Assembly (NCBI GenBank): GCA_003229935.1 | Contig: QIGD01000080.1 | Coordinates: 1 to 17,671, forward strand | Direction: 5' to 3' | DNA length: 17,671 bases | DNA from: Methanobacteriota archaeon | GTDB taxonomy: Archaea; Hydrothermarchaeota; Hydrothermarchaeia; Hydrothermarchaeales; BMS3B | Part shown: positions 14,129-17,671 of the stretch, piece by piece | How the letters are laid out: every line of letters starts with the position of its first letter | How positions within the stretch are numbered: the stretch's first letter is position 1 | The notes under the pieces: generated by a model | What the model was told of the DNA's origin: nothing | What the model saw: only the letters and a program-made list of their open reading frames with translations | Database searches by the model: none | Translations under genes and position numbers: made by a program

Positions 14129-14448
14129 ATTCTCCTTATCTTTATATCTCTGCGCTTCTCTGTAACCTTTCTGAGAATATCTTTAAACTGGGTGTCATTT
14201 ATCATCTGATTTATCTGCCCTGCCTGCGCAAGTTGAATTAGGAGGGCCTCAATCTTTTCTGCAAACTCTGGTTTTGCCATTTTTATTGTGGCAAGCCTGC
14301 TCCTTGCATCCGGTGTAAGAATCTGCTGGAGAAGTAGTTTTTTCTTCTGCTCTACAGCTCTGAGCTGCCCCTGCCTAGATGCCTCTTCCTGTAGCTGCTT
14401 CTGAATTTCCATAATTCTCTTTTTCTTTAACTCCTCCAAATCATCCAT
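14125..14448 (-). CDS. DNA-binding protein of the PDCD5/TFAR19 family
   Basis: A 107-residue three-helix protein, homologous to human PDCD5 and found in nearly all archaea. DNA binding has been reported for archaeal members. Sequence: N-terminal basic/acidic helix MDDLEELKKKRIMEIQKQL, the core LLQQILTPDARSRLATIKMAKPEFAEKIEALLIQLAQAGQI, and the C-terminal basic tail RRDIKIRRI. AGGTGAAAC upstream of ATG 14448 serves as the ribosome site. Between eS19 and the PP-loop ATPase gene, the usual place. Confidence 0.94.
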   Translation of the reverse strand: MDDLEELKKKRIMEIQKQLQEEASRQGQLRAVEQKKKLLLQQILTPDARSRLATIKMAKPEFAEKIEALLIQLAQAGQINQMINDTQFKDILRKVTEKRRDIKIRRI

Positions 14449-14452
14449 AGTT

Positions 14453-14893
14453 TCACCTGTATATTTCTAAGTCAGGATACTTTCTTATTATTTTCGAAGA
14501 TGCACTATCTATAAAACTTATTCCCTTTGAACTTATTTTCCTTCCCTTTTCAGTTTTATCCACAAAACCTGCTTTTTCAAGCTGGTTGAGTATATTCTTT
14601 ATAACAGCACCACTACCTCGTCTAACTCCATCTGGTTTATAGCCTCTGTTTTTTCTCCCGCCATACCACCTCTTTAGAGTAGGTATACCAACAGGACCAT
14701 GAATATAGAGCTTCCTGAGAAGAGAGGCACTCCTTATGTACCACCATCCCTTCTGAGTAGGAGACTTCTCCTTATGAGCGCCAGTTTTAACAAAATCTGC
14801 CCAGACTGGTTGCTTGATTTCCTTGATTTTTTTCAATTCCTTAGATAACTCTATTATTAAATCACTCTGTGGAATATCATATACAGTAGCCAT
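14453..14893 (-). CDS. rps19e: Small-subunit ribosomal protein eS19
   Basis: 146-residue eS19 of the small-subunit head. The start is MATVYDIPQSDLI, and the protein contains WADFVKTGAHKE, WWYIRSASLLRKLYIHGPVGI, RRGSGAVIKNILNQLEKAGFV and a wing-like ISSKG region. ATG 14893 has GGAGGT at about eight bases, and matches the family start; an upstream ATG at 14908 lies on that ribosome site and would add only MEVYV. All positions typical of the family are retained. Confidence 0.94.
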   Translation of the reverse strand: MATVYDIPQSDLIIELSKELKKIKEIKQPVWADFVKTGAHKEKSPTQKGWWYIRSASLLRKLYIHGPVGIPTLKRWYGGRKNRGYKPDGVRRGSGAVIKNILNQLEKAGFVDKTEKGRKISSKGISFIDSASSKIIRKYPDLEIYR

Positions 14894-14911
14894 CACATAT
14901 ACCTCCATTTT

Positions 14912-15178
14912 TTATCTAGTGTGAAGAGATCTCCGTCTCCTCAATAATCCGAAGCTGTTTCCTACAATTTGTATTATTTCAGAATTAGTAGCATCAGCAA
15001 CCTCTTTTGCAATCTCTCCTGTGCTCCTTTCAGACCTTGCAGCTTTTAATACTCTTATCTTTATAAGACCATTATCCTCAAGCTGCCTTTTAATCTCTTC
15101 TATGATATTGTCAGTCCCGGCTTTGCCTATCCGTACACTGGGTTTTGATGTATTCAGTCTCTTTCTGAGATTTTCCAT
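14912..15178 (-). CDS. YhbY/CRM-domain RNA-binding protein
   Basis: 88-residue single CRM domain (CRS1-YhbY family), an RNA-binding module linked to ribosome maturation. The motifs are VRIGKAGTDNIIEEIKRQLE, GLIKIRVLKAA and IVGNSFGLLRR, the last being the usual GxxxxL(Y/L)R end. It lies 18 bp upstream of eS19. Its start falls 68 bp inside the end of the RNase P protein gene, an unusually long overlap, but both proteins have correct family sequence on their side of it. Confidence 0.9.
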   Translation of the reverse strand: MENLRKRLNTSKPSVRIGKAGTDNIIEEIKRQLEDNGLIKIRVLKAARSERSTGEIAKEVADATNSEIIQIVGNSFGLLRRRRSLHTR

Positions 15179-15497
15179 ATTTATCCCTCTTTTCTCTTGT
15201 CATGGGTATCCTTCTTATTCTGCCGCATTCAAGGCATGTTAGAATAACCCTGCCCTTATTCAGACGTACCCGCATATTGTAACCTGGCATTAAAAAGCTT
15301 TTGCATTTTCTGCATAAGCTATATTTCCACTTTTCTGGCAGTGTAACATTATAACGGAGAGCTATCCTCCATGCCAATTGTGTATATATGTTAGCCCTTG
15401 CCCTGTTACTTAAAAAATTCTCCTTGGCAAGTTTGAAAAGCATATCTATTCTTTCCACCGCAATTTTCTTCTCCAGCCTTACATTTCTTCTTCTCAT
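15111..15497 (-). CDS. rnp4: Ribonuclease P protein component 4 (Rpr2/Rpp21)
   Basis: Protein subunit of archaeal RNase P, which trims tRNA 5' ends; partners with Rpp29 (Rnp1). 128 residues: two N-terminal helices (ERIDMLFKLAKENF, RANIYTQLAWRIALRYN) and a zinc ribbon with CRKC (about 62-65) and CLEC (about 88-91). The C-terminal 25 residues (KSQKETEYIKTQ...) extend past the usual end and overlap the next gene. ATG 15497 has GGAGA ten bases upstream. It is the first gene of the ribosomal cluster. Confidence 0.9.
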   Translation of the reverse strand: MRRRNVRLEKKIAVERIDMLFKLAKENFLSNRARANIYTQLAWRIALRYNVTLPEKWKYSLCRKCKSFLMPGYNMRVRLNKGRVILTCLECGRIRRIPMTREKRDKYGKSQKETEYIKTQCTDRQSRD

Positions 15498-15544
15498 AAA
15501 TCATTAGTCTCCGGCAGAATAAACCATTTTACATGAATTTTACT

Positions 15545-16078
15545 TTATTTCTTAGACTCTTTCACAAGGCTTGCCTTTGGTACATTAAAGAACCCAAAGG
15601 TATTGTAGAGAGCTATATTCTCAAGTCCTTTCTGTTTGTTTCTGAGAAATTCCACTCTATCTATATATATGAAGGTGAGATATTTTGTCATACTATTGGG
15701 TTCAATAAAGAGCACAACTATACCATCAGCTCTTCTATCATATCTAAAAACTGAATCTGCAAGATTTATTACACCATTAACCTTGGAGATAGTGCCGTTA
15801 TAGGCAGGAATATTTATTATGGTAAAGACAAGATTTTGTTCATTTATTTTTATCCCGAAAGCTTTCTCTAGGGAGGTGTTTGTGGTTAAATAATAGTTCT
15901 GAAGAACAACGCCTTTATTCATCAGCTCTTTTGCAATATTTGTTATAACAGCTTTCTCATCAGGCGCAATTTTTTTCACTTCAGTTCTTTTTTTGTTACC
16001 AATATCATTAATCAATGCTCCAGCAGTTAACACACCGACAATGAAGATAATAATAACAATTTTAGCCATAGTTTTCAT
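15545..16078 (-). CDS. Membrane-anchored protein of unknown function
   Basis: A 177-residue protein with a single N-terminal hydrophobic helix (residues about 4-25, AKIVIIIFIVGVLTAGALI) and a soluble, presumably external domain with mixed strand/helix character. I recognise no family. It has no cysteines after the anchor and no lipobox. ATG 16078 is about 26 bases from the centre of a minus-strand TATA box (16101-16108), so the mRNA is probably leaderless. An upstream in-frame extension overlapping the ArsR gene is therefore unlikely. It lies downstream of the ArsR-type gene with 38 bp between, and could be part of the same regulon. Confidence 0.7.
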   Translation of the reverse strand: MKTMAKIVIIIFIVGVLTAGALINDIGNKKRTEVKKIAPDEKAVITNIAKELMNKGVVLQNYYLTTNTSLEKAFGIKINEQNLVFTIINIPAYNGTISKVNGVINLADSVFRYDRRADGIVVLFIEPNSMTKYLTFIYIDRVEFLRNKQKGLENIALYNTFGFFNVPKASLVKESKK

Positions 16079-16100
16079 GGTGCATAATTTCCTATCGGAA

Positions 16101-16108
16101 TATAAAAA
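16101..16108 (-). promoter_or_regulatory. TATA box for the membrane-anchored protein
   Basis: Minus strand TTTTTATA in CTTTTTATATTCC, just after the ArsR stop, about 26 bases before ATG 16078. Confidence 0.5.
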
Positions 16109-16116
16109 GGCTTCTG

Positions 16117-16446
16117 TCAGGGACACACACAAGAAGTAAGGTCTTCAATTGTCAGAGTTAAAAGTTCATCACCATCGTCAAGAATTTTTGTTACCTTGTC
16201 TGTTTTAAGACGGTAGTGAATTTCTCTGCCTTTCTTTCTTGATGAAACCACACCACATTCTTTTAACATTCTCAGATGCTGAGAAACAGTACTCTGCTTG
16301 AGTTCAAGTTTTTCTATAATTGAAGAAACATTCTTCTCTCCTTCACGAAGTGCCTCGAGAATTCTGAGCCTTGTTGGATCTGCAAAAACCTTGAAAGTTT
16401 TTGCCTTCAGTTCAAGCCAGGTGTCCTTCTTTTTTCCAGCCTTCAT
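16117..16446 (-). CDS. ArsR-family winged-helix regulator
   Basis: A 109-residue transcription repressor-type protein. The winged helix shows FADPTRLRILEALREGEKNV, LKQSTVSQHLRMLKECGVVSSRKKGREIHYRL, all standard for ArsR. Cysteines are C64, just after the recognition helix, and C106/C108 in a C-terminal SCVCP. These could form a thiol or soft-metal sensing site, since ArsR relatives use such positions for metals, persulfide or disulfide switches. The ligand is not known. Starts at ATG 16446 without an obvious ribosome site. It is divergent from the DsrE-like and thioredoxin genes across a 69-bp region with imperfect repeats, so auto-regulation and control of that pair is a reasonable inference. 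Confidence 0.88.
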   Translation of the reverse strand: MKAGKKKDTWLELKAKTFKVFADPTRLRILEALREGEKNVSSIIEKLELKQSTVSQHLRMLKECGVVSSRKKGREIHYRLKTDKVTKILDDGDELLTLTIEDLTSCVCP

Positions 16447-16454
16447 ATTAATTA

Positions 16455-16492
16455 AACTGTGATTAACATGGTTAAATAGTTAGATTTATATA
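16455..16492. promoter_or_regulatory. Divergent promoter region with candidate ArsR operator
   Basis: TTTATATA (16485-16492) is a TATA box centred about 28 bases before the DsrE-like ATG 16516, fitting leaderless transcription. The opposite strand has ACTATTTAACC centred about 30 bases before the ArsR ATG. Between them lies an imperfect inverted repeat, AACT...TTAA-CATGG-TTAA..AGTT (about 16455-16482), a plausible operator. Confidence 0.4.
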
Positions 16493-16515
16493 TCATGATG
16501 TATTGATATGTCCTT

Positions 16516-16935
16516 ATGAATCCGAAAAAATCATTTACTATTTTGTTGTTCCACGATGAACTATGTCAGGTTTTTAATGGACTGATGACTGCTCTGAGTC
16601 TCCTGCGCTCCGGTGCAGATGTTACACTTTTCTTTGGCTCCAGAGGTATCAATGCAGTACACAAAGAGAAAATATTTGAACTCAAATGTCTGCCTGACCA
16701 GCCCGAGGAAGCTCAGAAAAAAGTTACAGATAAAATGGATGAACTTGCCCTACCCACACCCGAAGATATGCTCACCATGCTTGAGATGGAAGGTGCTCTG
16801 CTTCTTGCCTGCCCCCTAAACAAAGAGATTTTTGAGTTCAAAGATGAGGATTTTATTGAGGGTGTATCTGTGGCAGACCCTGATACTTTTTATACGGATA
16901 TACTGATGAAAAGTGACTATGTCTTAAGCTTTTAG
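16516..16935 (+). CDS. DsrE-like family protein
   Basis: A 139-residue small alpha/beta protein of the DsrE/F-like fold, a group that includes sulfur carriers and many uncharacterised proteins. Recognisable parts: an N-terminal strand followed by LLFHDELCQVFNGLMTALSLL, VTLFFGSRGI, then EGALLLACPLNKEIF (Cys99 at the position of the reactive cysteine in DsrE relatives) and the closing FIEGVSV. Cysteines 17, 58 and 99 are present. ATG 16516 is predicted leaderless. The thioredoxin-like gene follows at once, which hints that Cys99 is reduced by or exchanges sulfur with that partner. The function is inferred from fold and context only. Confidence 0.78.
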   Translation: MNPKKSFTILLFHDELCQVFNGLMTALSLLRSGADVTLFFGSRGINAVHKEKIFELKCLPDQPEEAQKKVTDKMDELALPTPEDMLTMLEMEGALLLACPLNKEIFEFKDEDFIEGVSVADPDTFYTDILMKSDYVLSF

Positions 16936-16944
16936 GTGATTTCC

Positions 16945-17280
16945 TTGGCCATACTAGAAGTTACAGCAGCAGACTGGGAAAAGGAAGTTCTAAAAGCTTC
17001 CCTTTCTGTACTTGTCGATTTCCACTCCCCATATTGCCCACCGTGTTTTATTATGGAAAAAATCCTTGTGAACATAGCAGAAAGTTACAGTGACAGATTG
17101 AAATTTGTCAGGGTTGATATTGATAAGGAGGAAGAGATTGCCGAGCGTTATGATATACTCAGTGTGCCTACCATAGCTTTTTTCATCTCTGGAGAGCTTA
17201 TTCAGGGTTTCACAGGGGTAATTCATGAAAAGAGTCTTGTAAAGAACATAGACACTATTCTTCAAGTAAAACATACTTAA
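16945..17280 (+). CDS. Thioredoxin-like protein with CPPC active site
   Basis: About 111 residues with a full thioredoxin fold: VLVDFHSPYCPPCFIMEKIL contains the CPPC active site (C31, C34) in place of the usual WCGPC, then FVRVDIDKEEEIAERYDILSVPTIAFF with the cis-proline, and GFTGVIHEKSL. The residue before CPPC is Tyr instead of Trp. Cytoplasmic: no signal sequence. The frame is open from GTG 16936, but AGGTGAT at 16934-16940 is a textbook ribosome site for TTG 16945. It directly follows the DsrE-like gene, so the pair is probably one operon under the ArsR-type regulator. Disulfide reduction or persulfide handling is a fair guess. Confidence 0.9.
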   Translation: MAILEVTAADWEKEVLKASLSVLVDFHSPYCPPCFIMEKILVNIAESYSDRLKFVRVDIDKEEEIAERYDILSVPTIAFFISGELIQGFTGVIHEKSLVKNIDTILQVKHT

Positions 17281-17381
17281 TTACTACAATTATTTATCTA
17301 TTATAGAATATAATTTCGTCTGGTGTTGGTTTACTTGAAGGAGTATAGATTAATAGTTGTTAATATTCAATCTTCCAAGAG

Positions 17382-17655
17382 GTCAATCACCTACAGGCAA
17401 AAGCATGTTGGCTTGTCTCGTGAGAGACCTGGGTAACAGGTTGATTAGGAGGCATTGAAGAATGCAGCAATTATTGGTAGAATTAAAGAACGCATCAGAG
17501 GATGCTCCTCAAGTTCCCTGCTCTGTAAGTGGAGCAATAAACAGAGAGGAAACTCTCAGCGTGCCCCGCAAAGTACTTGCCAATAACAGCTCCGAAGAGG
17601 ACTTACGCTCTGGCAAGAGTAGGCAGGACTTTAGAGTTCCTATGTTAAACATGCA
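17382..17655 (+). ncRNA. Candidate omega RNA (HEARO type) upstream of an IscB-like ORF
   Basis: A 270-bp stretch dense in hairpins: GTCTC-GTGA-GAGAC (17415-17428), CCTG-GGTAA-CAGG (17428-17440), GCATC-AGAG-GATGC (17492-17505), GAGAG-GAAA-CTCTC with a GNRA loop (17544-17557), and a long-range 7-bp pairing CTTGCCA (17576-17582) with TGGCAAG (17611-17617). It runs directly into an open frame whose first residues resemble the IscB PLMP region. This layout is that of IscB guide RNAs, where the scaffold precedes and touches the iscB gene and the guide lies 5' in the flanking host DNA. Boundaries are approximate. I recognise it by layout and remembered resemblance, not by a model search. Confidence 0.5.
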
Positions 17656-17671
17656 TAAGAAACCAATACCT
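17642..17671 (+). CDS. iscB: Start of an IscB-like (PLMP/RuvC-HNH) ORF, cut by window end
   Basis: The last codons, VP-MLNMHKKPIP, resemble the N-terminus of IscB-family nucleases (V-x-V-x-N-x-x-x-K/Q-P-L-M-P, the PLMP region). Only ten codons from ATG 17642 are in the window, so the call rests on this short match and on the RNA-like segment before it. The same frame is open back to ATG 17462, through the candidate RNA, giving a 70-codon run; the upstream part looks like structured RNA, not protein. If correct, the protein is an RNA-guided DNA nuclease ancestral to Cas9, carried on an IS200/IS605-like transposon. Confidence 0.4.
   Translation, partial: MLNMHKKPIP

Noticed and set aside
16079..16132. 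Longer N-terminus (MCVSLTEAFLY...) for the membrane-anchored protein
   Set aside because: It overlaps the end of the ArsR gene and contains the TATA box at 16101-16108; the hydrophobic anchor begins right after ATG 16078.
17281..17671. RNase P RNA, SRP RNA or tRNA in the structured end region
   Set aside because: I found no conserved RNase P core, no SRP domain IV motif, and no cloverleaf with a T-arm. The position before an IscB-like motif fits an omega RNA better.
1..17671. CRISPR arrays
   Set aside because: No regularly spaced repeats of 20-40 bases were seen anywhere; the only tandem repeat is the 2-copy 11-mer at 6835-6857.

Overview
The window is from an archaeon, most likely an anaerobic euryarchaeon. 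The evidence is a run of archaeal/eukaryotic-type information-processing genes (eS19, PDCD5, eL39, eL31, aIF6, eL20/LX, prefoldin alpha, FtsY, RNase P protein Rpr2/Rnp4), archaeal TATA boxes about 25-28 bases upstream of several starts, and Shine-Dalgarno sites of the GGAGGTGAT type. The DNA looks AT-rich by eye. I cannot name the genus.

Layout. (1) 88-1167 (+): fused chorismate mutase/prephenate dehydratase, placed directly after an IS200/IS605-like hairpin that overlaps the longest possible N-terminus. (2) 1179-6796 (-): a molybdenum enzyme operon. In transcription order it holds a DMSO-reductase-family catalytic subunit split by an apparent one-base frameshift at its predicted Mo-ligand cysteine, a 16-cysteine ferredoxin subunit, a short orphan protein resembling only the C-terminal tail of such a subunit, a second 16-cysteine ferredoxin with a large insertion, and a TorD-like chaperone. 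No Tat signal or membrane anchor is visible, so the complex may be cytoplasmic. (3) 6950-8795 (+), divergent: mobA and moeA, which make the bis-MGD cofactor the enzyme needs. A tandem 11-bp repeat and a palindrome lie in the shared promoter region. (4) 8802-8913: a 112-bp MITE-like inverted-repeat element between convergent genes. (5) 8928-10290 (-): a universal stress protein with a possible AUA start, and a TatD-family nuclease. (6) 10291-10792: about 500 bp with no secure gene, holding a second IS605-like hairpin and short ORFs. (7) 10793-15497 (-): the conserved archaeal cluster rnp4, yhbY-like, eS19, PDCD5, PP-loop ATPase, eL39, eL31, aIF6, eL20, pfdA, ftsY, densely packed with many overlaps. 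(8) 15545-17280: a membrane-anchored protein and an ArsR-type regulator (-), divergent from a DsrE-like protein and a CPPC thioredoxin (+), probably a redox/sulfur module. (9) 17281-17671: a strongly structured non-coding segment that resembles an omega RNA (HEARO type), running into an open frame with an IscB-like N-terminal motif cut by the window end.

The first half is a self-contained respiratory or redox unit: catalytic subunit, electron-transfer subunits, chaperone and cofactor synthesis. The second half is housekeeping for ribosome, RNA and protein targeting. Transposon remnants mark several of the joints between these blocks.
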